Assembly: GCA_022575985.1 (NCBI GenBank)
Contig: JAKSXM010000132.1
Location: 3,968,001 to 4,032,000, forward strand
DNA length: 64,000 bases
Direction of reading: 5' to 3'
Origin: Anagrus nilaparvatae
Lineage: Eukaryota > Arthropoda > Insecta > Hymenoptera > Mymaridae
Shown here: positions 1-10,399 of the stretch, one piece after another
Layout: each line of letters starts with the position of its first letter
How positions within the stretch are numbered: position 1 is the stretch's first letter
Program-made: the position numbers and the translations under genes
Notes under the pieces: generated by a model
The model's database searches: none
What the model saw: the letters and a program-made list of their open reading frames with translations, nothing else
Told to the model about the DNA's origin: nothing

Positions 1-3000
1 AATTATTAAAATAAGTAAAAATCTTAATGGCGTTAAGTTACCATTAAAAATTAAAATTACAACTTTATTGTTGAATAATAAAAATATTCAAGATCGTTTT
101 TGGGCCATTTCGAGTATTCGTAGATGTTATAAAGGTTAATTTTTTAATTTTAATTGAAAATTTTTGTAAAATTTAAAAAAAATTTTATGTCAGTTTAGGT
201 GGTTACAAAGTTGCTACTATTAGATTGTATGAAGATTATGATGATAAAATTGGGCATTTTTGGCAAAATACGACTTGTCAGAAAATATCAAATAATGGAC
301 AATCATCTTTGAGTAGTCCGTTTCACGAGTTTACTGAATTTTCTAATTTATCTGGTATACAATTTTGTCATTTAAAGATTTCTCATCAAAATTTGATCAA
401 TTAAATTTTAATTTTTAGAAACTCGACAGTTATGCCCAGAAGGTAAAATTGGTAAATTATGTACTTTGAGTTGCTCAAAATTTTTTGGCAAACTAGGTTG
501 TAGAAAAATGAAAATATGTGAAAAAAATCAATGCTTTTGTGCTGAAGGTTTTAAATCATCAACTTGCAGTGAATGTAAAATTTTCCTTTGCTTATAATTT
601 ACAATTTCTAAAAATCCCTAAGCTCAAATTTGTTTTTACAGATTGTCCATCGTCATTTTACGGCTTTGGTTGTAACGAAAATTGTGGTTATTGTGCCTCA
701 AATAACTGCAGTTACACAAATGGTCAATGTAATCTAGGTTGTGATGAATCATTAGACAAATACTATTTAAAACCATTTTGCAAAATTGGTATCGGTGAAC
801 CAATGGTACCAAATATTGAATTCATTAATTCAACAACAGCCAAAATTTATTTAGACATGAAAAAAGAGTATAAAATAATTTCAACTCAATTTATATTCGT
901 CGTTTATGAAAACGAGGTACTTTGAAAATATTATTTCTTAATAAAAATATTTAATAATTAAATAATTTTTAAATTTATTTAAGTCAACAAACAACACAAA
1001 TTACAGTGAAATAATAAACGTTAAAGTAAATACAATAAGCATCGAAACATATTTTAACAATCTGAAAGCTGGAAAATCATATTACGTTTACTGTATTTTA
1101 ATTATTGGTGACAACAAAAGAAAATTTTTAAGCAAAGAAAAGTTATTTACAACACCGTGTGCAGGTAATAAATTAAAACCAACAAATATTAAATTAATTT
1201 CTAATTCAAATTTTTATTCAATTTTTAGCATCAGGAAAATTAAACTTTGATTTAAATTTTAATGAAACAACAATAATATTAAAAAATTTAATTGACAACA
1301 ATTTAAATGATTCATGTCCATCATCATGGTATAACATTAAATTGTACGACTTAAATAAAAATATCATCATCAAAGATATTAAGCCAAAACAGTATAAAAT
1401 AATTTTCAATAATATTGCGCCATTTACGCAATATAAATTAATCGTTTCAAAAGATAATACAACGTTTTTCAAAAAAATATTTGTTACACTCGAAGGAGGT
1501 AAATTAATTTTGGTTTTTAATTTTTGGATTTTATAAATAAATTAAAATTTTTCTTAGCACCGGATGAAGTGAAAAATTTTGAAATTTTGAATGTTACGAC
1601 TGATGGTGTCAAAGTTAGATGGGATGAACCAGATATGAAAAATGGAATTATTACAAATTATACAATTGTTATTCAGGTACAAATAATCGAGTAAATAATT
1701 TTACATAAACTTTTACTCAATTTTTTTATTTTTAAATCAATAAAAAATATTCTAGGAAATTGAATCAATTGGTTGTACTGATTTCAATATGACATACTTA
1801 AATAATTTAAAAACAGTTTATTATATCAATGGAAATAACACAGATAAAAGTATTGAAAAAGATTTCAATGAATTAAAACCTTATACAAAGTACAACATTA
1901 CGATATTTGCATCAACATCGAGAAAACAAGGAAATATTAAATATTTAATATTCGCAACAAATTCAATTGGTAATAAATAAAATTTTCATTCGTATATTTT
2001 ATGATACTAATATTTTGATTTAATAATTTCAGAAATACCAACTGAAAATTTTAATAATTTACGTATACTGAATGAATCAACAGAAACCCAAGCAGCAATA
2101 TTAAAATGGGATCCACCAAAAGATTGTAAAAAAATAACAGGAAAAATATTAGGGTCAAAATTATTTATTAGAAAATTAAATGAAAATATTATTTATTTAA
2201 AAAATGAAACTATAAATTATTATTTTCCATTATTAAAAACAAAATTTATTGGCTCTGAAATTTATCAAATACATTTACATGCGTTAAGAAATTTAAGTTC
2301 ATTTGAAAATACGTCGCAATATATAAGTTTGATATTTAAAATACCACCAAGAGAGCCACCAAAAGTTGATGATTTAGAATTAATTGAATACGATTATATT
2401 AATAATTTAACTACAATTAGATGGAAAAAATCTTATTTACCATTAAATGGCCAATTAGAGTATTTTGATGTTAATTTATGTACTGACGATAATTGTGTCA
2501 ATCTTTTAAAATTATCTGCTGATAATTATTGTCATTTGTATGAGAATTACTACTGTGCTAAATTTAAGCAACCATCAAATTACTTTGATGAAATTCAAGT
2601 AAATTATATTTTTTTATTTAGTTTTTACTAAAACTATTTTAAATTATATTGAATTTTATTATAGGTAATAGCATTTAATTTAGGAGTTTTAGTGCCAGGG
2701 GAGCCATCGAGAATTCCGAATTCGTTGAAGGAAATCAGTAAGAAATAAAAGCCTAGGCATTTTATAAAATTTCTTATCTAATTAACAAATAAATTTTCAG
2801 ATCCAGACGCACCTCAGTCTATAAAATGTGAAGTAAACGACTTAAATAAGATAAACATAACATGGGAGCATCCATGGAAAAGTGGTGGTTTACTAAAGGA
2901 ATTTGAAATCCAAATAATACCAATAGAAACTGAATTATTAGACAAAATCGAGGATATAATTGATTATTATCCCATAAAAAATAATTCATATCAAAAATAT

Positions 3001-6000
3001 TACTCAAAGATCATTGATTTACTACCAATGACAAAATATAATATTTATGTTACAGCAGTTACTGAAAATAAAATTTATGGCGATACTAAAAAATTAGTTA
3101 ATTTTGAAACAGTCGATTTAAATATTTCAGAATATTCGAAATTTTTAACCAATGATTTATCACCAGTTATCAATAACGATGATTTGACTATAACGATTCA
3201 AATACCGAAAATTAAATTTAATCATAAAAAAAGTATTTTGTTTGTTATCGTTGAAGGTGATAAACATTGTGACATCGAGAATGAAACTAACGACGTTTTA
3301 CCCATTGAAAAATTTTTAAATCTTAGCTTTAAAAATGCATGGGTTGCAGCTTTGTTTAAGGTACTGACGAATATTAAATTATATGAACGTTAAATTAATA
3401 TTTTCATTTTTTCTGTTCAGGATCCAAAGAATTATCCAACATATTTCCAAATTGGTGATGCTAAATCATCCAACAACATAAAAAATAACGTACTGTGCTC
3501 AAATGAAACTTATATCATTCATTTATTACTATTAGTTAACAAAATTAATAATACCAATGAAACAGAAAATGATTTCTTACTGTTAAACAAAATGAAAACA
3601 GAAAAAATATTCATAATAGAAAAGAATATTAAATTAATTAATTATTATGCCACATGGATATCACCAATATTGTTATTAAGTGTTATGTTAATTGCCTTAA
3701 CATTCATTATATTTAGGAAAAGGTACGTTTATTATAAAAATATTTTTAGCTGCTACCGTTAGGTGTCGATATAGGATAGGGGTTTCTAAAATTTGTATTT
3801 TTTCAGATTAAATAGTTACATACAAAAACTTTACAAAAACGATAATAACAACGAAAATATTCAATTGACAAATGAATTAAAAATAAATAATTCAACGAAA
3901 AACAATAACAGTAATAAACAAGAATTTGAAAAATTAGTTGAATCAGAAATAAATAATAAAAAATTCGACAATTTATTATTGCTAAATAATTTTTTTAAGA
4001 CAATTAATGTACAAGATTTTTATGATTACGTTAAGCAATCGTTAAATGATGGTAGTTTGATATCTCAGTTAATGGTAAATATTTTGGATTATTTTATTAC
4101 GTCTGTTCAGAGTTATACTGATAATTTATTAATTTTTTGAAGCTAATACCTAAAGTAAATAATAAAAAATTATATGAATACGGTTTAAAAGAAGAATTGA
4201 AATCCAAAAATAGGTGCAACAACATTTATCCATGTGAGTACCTAACAGATTTATTTTAATTTTATAACAGTAAAAAGCTTTGAAAGCTCTAAAATTATTT
4301 AAACTCCAAAGACAAAATTTGTTTATTTTACTGTATGACAAAGAAAGCGATAACAAGAATTTATGGAAACTATTCTTTTTTTTTTAATATAATATTTTTT
4401 GCCCATAAAGTTCTAAAGTACATACTGTTCCATTAAAATATTTTTTTAAACAGATGATGAAAATCGTGTTGTATTAAAAAACACATCAGCTGATCCATAT
4501 TCTGATTACATAAATGCTAGTTACATCAGTGTAAGCAAAAAGATCAAATAATAATAAATTAATATAATACAAATAAAAATAAAAAATCTTAAAATTAAAG
4601 GGATACAACGGAGAAAAAAAATTTTATATTGCAACACAAAATCCAAAGGAAAATACAGTTAATGATTTTTGGAACATGATTTGGCAAGAAAATGTTAGTT
4701 TTGTCTTTATGATGAATGGTTCAAATTATGATAATGGAAAAGTAATTTATTTATTGTTACATTCAGATGAGTAAAATATATTTTTATGAATTGTTAATTG
4801 TTTTTAGATAAACCAAGAAAGATATTGGCCTAAAAAAGCTGGGAAATCTAAAAATTATGGTTGTATAACAGTGGATATAATTGAAGAAATATTTTATATT
4901 GATTATGTATCAAGAACATTTGAAATAAGTCATAACGAATTCACTGATAAACGAACAGTAAAACAATCACATTCTTAAAATTTTTGATCAAACATCAAAT
5001 TTAATAAATATTTATTGTAGGTACACCATCTTCAATACACAGCATGGTCAGAAAACGATAATCCATTAAATCCAATTTCATTATTCAATTACATTAAAAA
5101 ATATCACGAATATATTCCAATCCCAAGAAAAATAGGTCAACCACCAATTGTCGTTCATTGTAATAACGGAGCTGGTAGAACAGGAATGTTAATATTATTA
5201 GACATTTGTATCAATAGAGCAGTATCAGAAATGGCTATTGATATTTATAAAGATTTAAAAATGATACGAGAAGATAGAATGAATATGGTTGATACGAATG
5301 ATCAATATCTACTTATACATTTGACACTAATTGAATATTTACATTCAATTGATACTTGTATTAAATGTAACGAATTTTTTATTGACAATATCATGAGAAT
5401 GAAAAAATGTTTTGAAATTGATTATCATTGGTTTGTAATTATAATGATTCATAAATTAAAAATTTTATTTTAAATAATGATAAATTTTAATCAGGATTAT
5501 TGAACGTGATTGGTGGATAGAATCATTAAATATTACATCATCGTTAAAAAAATCGTTGTCAAATCGTAATCATGCTAAACATAGATTTCCAGAATATGCT
5601 GGTAAGATGATTTTATTAATCCAATTAATGTTAATAATCATATAAATAATTAAATTTTTTATAATTTAAGATGGTATAAACAGATTATATTTAAAAAAAT
5701 TATGGATATCCGATGACGACAGTGATTACATTGCTGGAACAAATATTAAAAATTTAATAAATAACGAAAATTTTATAACGACACAATTACCATTACCAAA
5801 AACTTTAATTGATTTTTGGAGAATGTTATCAGAATTTAATATTGAATTTGTTATTGTTTTAGAACTACCAATACTTGAAGATTCTGCAAGTATTAATATC
5901 ATAAAATTTATTTATTTTTTATAAAACTGAATATTTATTATTATTATTATTATTTTCATTAATTTTAGACTTATTGTGAATTAATACCTGATAATTTGGA

Positions 6001-7016
6001 ATTTGGAAATGGTAGTACGTATTTAAAAATAAATCCAATAAGAAATACTAAAGTTGATACGTCCTTGTATTTTAGTGAGAGTGTTAGAATTATTGATAGC
6101 TCAGAGGTATGATTAATTTAGAAAATTTGTTGTAAAAAATATTTTTTTTAAATTTATTAAATATATTTCAAAGGAAAACGAAAAAATAGTCAAAATAATT
6201 TCTTATAAAAATAGTCCTGACACTGAATTACCATCAGTAAAGGAATTAACAAAACTTTGTTACAATTTTAACAAAATGCCAAGAAAAAACGACGCTCCTA
6301 TTGTAATCGTGTGCAGGTAAAGATCAACGTTAAGTTTCCACACATACAGCACAAAATGTTTCTGAAACGTTTCTAGAACGTTTCTAATGTAAACTAAAAT
6401 GCAAACAGAAACGTTTATAGAACGTTTTTCAAAACGTTTTAGAAACGTTATTTAGGTCCACTTTTTCTTGGAAGCTAAAAGTTTCAGAAACGTTTTAAAA
6501 ACGTTTCCATGTAAAATCATTTTGTTTACATTTAATTTTTTTTCTAAGTTTTTTTTCTCATTTTTTTTTCTGGATCGATTCTAAAACGATTAGCTTCCAA
6601 GAAAAAGCGGACCTAAATAACGTTTCTAAAACGTTTTGAAAACGTTCTATAAACGTTTCTGTTTGCACTTTAAAACGTTCTAGAAACGTTTTAGAAACGT
6701 TTTGTGCTGTATGTGTATGTTATTTAATTTATTATTTATATTGATTATTATTTTTTAGAGATGGAATAAAATTATGCGGTTTATGGCTAACTGCATATTT
6801 AATATTTAAAAGAATGAAAATATACAATGAATGTGACGTTCCTTGGGCTATTCGTACCATAAGAAGATACAGGCATCAATTTATTAACAAACCAGTAAAT
6901 GAATTAATTATCATTTTGTAAGATAGTAAATAATGATAATCCTTTTAATTTTTTAGGAACAGCTTGAATATTTGTACGAAGCAGCATTATCATTTAATCA
7001 GCTGCTAAATTACTGA
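1..7016 (+). CDS. Receptor-type protein tyrosine phosphatase (5' end outside window)
   Basis: Reconstructed from GT-AG (one GC-AG) introns that keep one open frame of about 1646 codons. Exons: 1-134, 199-354, 419-574, 642-916, 984-1164, 1229-1498, 1558-1676, 1756-1969, 2033-2598, 2665-2737, 2801-3360, 3421-3722, 3807-4074, 4143-4233, 4454-4530, 4601-4741, 4808-4957, 5021-5430, 5495-5601, 5671-5885, 5969-6106, 6174-6316, 6759-6894, 6957-7016. Order of domains: a cysteine-containing N-terminal module, two cysteine-rich EGF/laminin-like segments, several fibronectin III repeats with many N-glycosylation sequons, one membrane segment (around 3655-3715), then two cytoplasmic PTP domains. Known role of the family: dephosphorylation of phosphotyrosine at the plasma membrane. 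The first PTP domain keeps the HCNNGAGRTG signature but has changed WPD and Q loops; the second has lost the arginine of the signature. It ends in QLLNY-stop at 7014-7016. Splice sites are read by eye and need transcript support. Confidence 0.85.
419..916 (+). other. EGF/laminin-like cysteine-rich region of the RPTP ectodomain
   Basis: Two exons (419-574 and 642-916) encode closely spaced cysteines: CPEGKIG, then CSKFFGKLGC, CFCAEGF, and after the intron CPSSFYGFGCNENCG and further C-x-C pairs. The pattern C-P-x-G-x-x-G-x-x-C resembles the EGF-like repeats of Tie-type and MEGF-type receptors. The preceding exon (199-354) ends in phase 1 and joins to give ...FSNLS-ETRQLC. This segment would be extracellular. 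Confidence 0.6.
1558..3360 (+). other. Fibronectin type III repeats of the RPTP ectodomain
   Basis: At least three Fn3-like repeats are visible from their strand-B/strand-C tryptophan patterns: APDEVKNF...VKVRWDEP (1558 on), REPPKVDDLE...TIRWKKSY (about 2350-2600) and DAPQSIKCEV...NITWEHPW (about 2803-3110), the last followed by the typical L-x-P-x-T-x-Y motif (LLPMTKYNIYV, near 3013-3050). More degenerate repeats lie in 1229-1498 and 2033-2330. Many N-x-S/T sequons fit an extracellular location. Confidence 0.7.
3655..3722 (+). other. Transmembrane segment and stop-transfer of the RPTP
   Basis: The exon 3421-3722 ends with a hydrophobic run of about 20 residues (ISPILLLSVMLIALTFIIF) followed at once by basic residues RKR across the exon junction to 3807. 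This is the single pass expected between an Fn3 ectodomain and cytoplasmic PTP domains. No other hydrophobic segment is present in the C-terminal half. Confidence 0.8.
4143..5430 (+). other. PTP domain D1 with altered WPD and Q loops
   Basis: Motifs in order: the pTyr-loop region KNRCNNIYPYDENRV (4200-4470), DYINASYI (4505-4530), TQNPKENTVNDFW (4640-4675, usual form TQGP), the WPD-loop equivalent in QYTAWSENDNP (5033-5068), the P-loop HCNNGAGRTG (about 5157-5186) and the Q-loop MVDTNDQY (about 5286-5310). The nucleophile cysteine and the signature arginine are there. The general-acid motif WPD reads WSE, and the Q-loop QT pair reads DT with the later Q retained. So the fold is kept, but catalysis may be weak, altered or lost; this is inferred from family knowledge. 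Confidence 0.75.
5886..5968 (+). other. Predicted GC-AG intron in the RPTP gene
   Basis: Only a GC donor (GCAAGT at 5886) keeps the frame between ...ILEDS and TYCELIP; the overlapping GT at 5890 would leave one extra base and cause a stop. GCAAGT is the usual form of rare GC-AG introns. The same GCAAGT is conserved in the pseudogene copy near 11629. Confidence 0.55.
6341..6715. mobile_element. 375-bp foldback/MITE in the RPTP intron between exons 22 and 23
   Basis: The ends CACATACAGCACAAAA and TTTTGTGCTGTATGTG are inverted, and the match continues inward over about 150 bp per arm. The arms are packed with the palindrome-like motif AAACGTTT/GAAACGTT. The paralogous intron of the downstream RPTP pseudogene (about 12391-12454) lacks the block, which marks it as an insertion. 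No clear target duplication is seen. Confidence 0.75.
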
Positions 7017-7756
7017 TTATGTATTTATTTTTTTAAATTTTGGTACAGCGTAAAAGAGAAAAATTAGTTTATAGATCATATTATTATAAACGCTTATTTG
7101 TATAAAGCTTTATTTATCATGCTATTAGTTTTATGCATCATATATACAAATTTATTAAAATAACATTTTTAAAAAATAAAGGCTTTATCATAAGTTAAAA
7201 ATAAAATTGTTTTAAATATGCGATTGTTGAGGAATATTTCAACACTCGCATATTCCAAAAATATGGGCGAAAAAGCCAACATCAGTAGTTATAAATTGTT
7301 TTAAATTTGCATGAAAAAATATTAAGAATTACATCTGGATTCAAAATACTCTTAGTTTGAAAAATATTGTTTTTATTTTTGAAAGATGTAATCATGCCAT
7401 ATTATCAATATTAGCCCAGAAATAACTTTAAAAAAAATTATACAAAAAAATATTTACTTTATTAATTATTTAAATAAATATTAAAAATAAATATTAAAAA
7501 TAACATAATTTTTTTTTTTAAATTAAATGACTGAAACATGCAAATATCAAAATAAGAAAATCCATTTTTTCAATTGCAAAAATAAATATTTTTATTATCA
7601 TGAATACAAAAAAAATATTTTTATTAAAATTTTTATTTATACATTGAGTGATAAGCTAAAAACTTTTATTACTGTTTTTGAAACAGAATAAAGTAAATAG
7701 CAATAAAAAACATATTTTAAAACTGTTTAATAATTCAAAAAAAAAAAAAAAAAAAA
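7017..7756 (+). promoter_or_regulatory. RPTP 3' UTR and upstream region of IR1
   Basis: Non-coding. It contains AATAAA-type polyadenylation motifs (near 7177) and then an AT-rich block that recurs before each IR copy (tgcaaatRtcaaaa, ttttttcaattgcaaaaataa, and a homopolymer A run ending directly at the ATG). The A run before the start codon is 20 bases here and 8-12 in the other copies. An extra 89-bp segment flanked by a 14-bp direct repeat (aaattgttttaaat at 7204 and 7293) is specific to this copy. Confidence 0.4.
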
Positions 7757-9774
7757 ATGAAGTGTTTATTAATTATTAAGTTGTATTTTAATTTAACATT
7801 AATAAATTTATTAATTTTTAATTGTGATACCAAGAATAATTCAAAACTTTATAACAATTTTTCAAATTCTAATATCGGAAATCTGAATATTGGTATTTCA
7901 TGTTTCTCCCATTTTTTAAGTTACTCTTTGCCCCAGACTCAATCAATATCACTTTTTACAAGTGTTTCTCGCTTTTCTTCACTAGCAAATAATTTAATAA
8001 TTCAAAGTTTAATGGAGTCTAATTTATCTTTTTATTCAGTATCTGAAAAGTTTAAATCAAATTATTTATATTCTACAAGTTCATATGCGATTTTATTGAT
8101 TGATAAAGCAAATAATTTGGAGTATTACAAATCAACGGAATTATTATATCTTTGCTCGAGAAACTGCTTACTGTTCTTTGTAATTCTTACCAAACAATAT
8201 TTGAATCAAGAAAGTTTCTTGGCAGATGCTTCATATTTGGTACAGGTTTTATGAAAAAGAAAAATTCACAATGTTGTAATAAGTGGACTTATAAAAAAGG
8301 AATTTTGGTTAGCTAAATCAATCAAGTTTAGATCAAATGAATTTTGTGCTCCTGAGGGGCCAATAATTATAGGGTCTCTTTGTATTTCACAAAATTATTA
8401 TTATAATTTAAGTAAAGAAATCTTTAGTGAATTAGAATTTGAAAATTGTATTATGAAATCTGGATTTATTGATACGACTTATTTTTCGCAATCAACTGAA
8501 ACTGATAAGGGCGTTGAAGGAACTTCTGTAATAATCTTGGACACCATAGCACAGCATTTCAATTTTCAGATTAAGTATAAGTTAATACCTTTACCAGATG
8601 AAAAAGTTGTTATTCCAGTTGTGTCAGCAAAATTAAAAAATGATTTTCAATTTATATTATGTGGCTTTAATGAAGGGCCTTCAGAACACGTGGACTATCT
8701 AACACCATATGACGTACGTTTTAATATTTAAAAATCAACAAAGTATTTTTGTAACATTGAATTTTTATTTAAGATCACTTCAATTAATTGGCTTATATCA
8801 ATAACATCTGAAGTATCATTGAAAGATTTGTTAACACCATTGAATTGTGAAGTTTGGATAATTTTAATAACTTTGTTCATTATTTCATCTTTTCTGATTG
8901 TTTTCTTCAAAATTAAAGTTCAAGGAGTACTTGGATTATTTGGCTTATTGATTGGTATTGCTCTGGCACGGCAGCCAATAAGGATATCTCATCGTTTATT
9001 TTTCATAACTTGGGCTTTAGTTGGTTATATTATAAGTCAATATTACACTTCATCTTTATTTAGTTATTTAGTTACTTCTTCATATATAAAATTTGATAAT
9101 TCTGAAGAATTAAGCAAATCAGGTTTAAATTTGATAGTATCCAAGTACGATGCTTACATATACAATTCAACTGATCCAAGTATCGAATATAATGAAATTG
9201 ATTATTATTTTCGTGATAATGTTAAGTACTACGATTTTAAATTATATTATAAAACCATACTTTCAATTGCTGAAGGTAACATATCAAATACTGCATTACT
9301 TAGACAGAAAGCGTATTCAATAATTAATTATGATGCATACCCTACGTTTTATGTTTTACCTGAAAATATTCATACATCCATTACATCAATAGCTTCGATA
9401 CGCAATTTAACATTAATAAATTTATTACAAAATTACAAGATACTGGATTAATTAAATTTTGGATTAAAAATTTTATGGAAAACAGATATCCAAAACCTAA
9501 AGCAAAATCTAATAAAAATATTCATTTGCGAGAACTTGTGCCTGTTTTTATTGTCTTATTCGTTGGGTATTTAATTGCAATAATTATTTTTTTCATAGAA
9601 ATTTATTACTTTAATTTTGTAATTAAAAAAAAATCTCCATACAAATATTACAATAACCAAAGAAGAATTATAAAAATTAATAGATTAAATAAAAAATATT
9701 TTACTTTAAAAAAAAATAAAAAAGGAAAATCAAAAATTAATAAAACTTTAAGGCCAATTAAATATTGTCATTGA
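7757..9774 (+). pseudogene. IR1: ionotropic-receptor-like gene, broken copy
   Basis: First copy of the IR family, with exon 1 at 7757-8713, intron 8714-8773 (GTACGT...AAG, 60 bp) and exon 2 at 8774-9774. Two lesions are seen against the intact copies: codon 166 is TGA (8252-8254) where the others have TGG (Trp), and 13 bp are missing near 9410, which shifts the frame before the fourth membrane segment. The rest still aligns well: signal peptide, LBD half S1 (GVEGTSVIILDT), membrane segments 1-3, S2, and TM4 with its Lys-rich tail in another frame from 9475. Stop-codon readthrough has been reported for a fly IR, but the additional frameshift makes a working protein unlikely. Confidence 0.85.
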
Positions 9775-10399
9775 TTATCTTTTTGAATTTAATATTTCAT
9801 GTCATTGGTTTTTTTTTTATTTATAAAAAATAAATTTTATAAACGGGAATAAAAAAAATCTTATAAAATTATTTAAGAAATTTTATTGGAAAAAATAATC
9901 GAATTATGCGTCTCAAAAGATTCTGAATTTACAAAAATATTTTAAACTTATTATTTGTAATTTAAGGTAATGCGCCTAATTTATTAAGGTATCTTTAATT
10001 TATTCAAAAATGATGGCAGAGCCTAATGATATAGAACAATTATTAAAATTTAAGGGACTTAGAAATATAATTAACTTTCTATTTGTTAGGCTGGACGTAT
10101 CATATTTGTATTATAATCTAATATCTAATTAGGTTATGTGGATCTAATGCTTTACGTGTTGTTTCTTATTTTAGACTATTTCCTTATGTTATGTGGGTAT
10201 AAGGCCTTACGCCTCGTTTAATTATCATATTCCACTTTTTTAGGTTATGTAAGACTTATGCTTAAAAATAATATTATATAATATAATAAATAAAATCATA
10301 AAAAAACTAATATTTGAGAAATATTTATAGTTTTTGACTTTTACAAGAAACTTTCCCCCCCTCAAGTCCCGATACCCCTTTTCGCCATATGGAGACATC
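9775..10399. other. Intergenic, 3' flank of IR1
   Basis: AT-rich with no gene. The flank contains the block ggttatgtggatctaatgc (near 10132), which also occurs behind IR2 and IR5. In the IR2 copy that block is interrupted by the foldback element at 15716-16688, so this is a natural empty site. Confidence 0.6.

Larger units (their letters stand above)
5495..7016 (+). other. PTP domain D2, predicted inactive
   Basis: Exons from 5495 to 7016 encode a second PTP-like domain: DYIAGTNIKN (around 5725), PKTLIDFWRM (around 5800), and the signature position reads VCRDGIKLCG (about 6305-6780, split by an intron with a hairpin element). The cysteine is kept, but the histidine before it and the arginine needed for phosphate binding are replaced. 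Loss of activity in D2 is the rule in tandem-domain RPTPs, so this looks normal. The last exon (6957-7016, 20 codons including stop) is the part that recurs before IR3, IR4 and IR5. Confidence 0.75.

Noticed and set aside
1..7016. Viral (polydnavirus) integrated PTP gene
   Set aside because: The gene has many introns, an Fn3/EGF ectodomain and a transmembrane segment; bracovirus PTPs are short, single-domain and mostly intronless. No viral excision motif was recognised.
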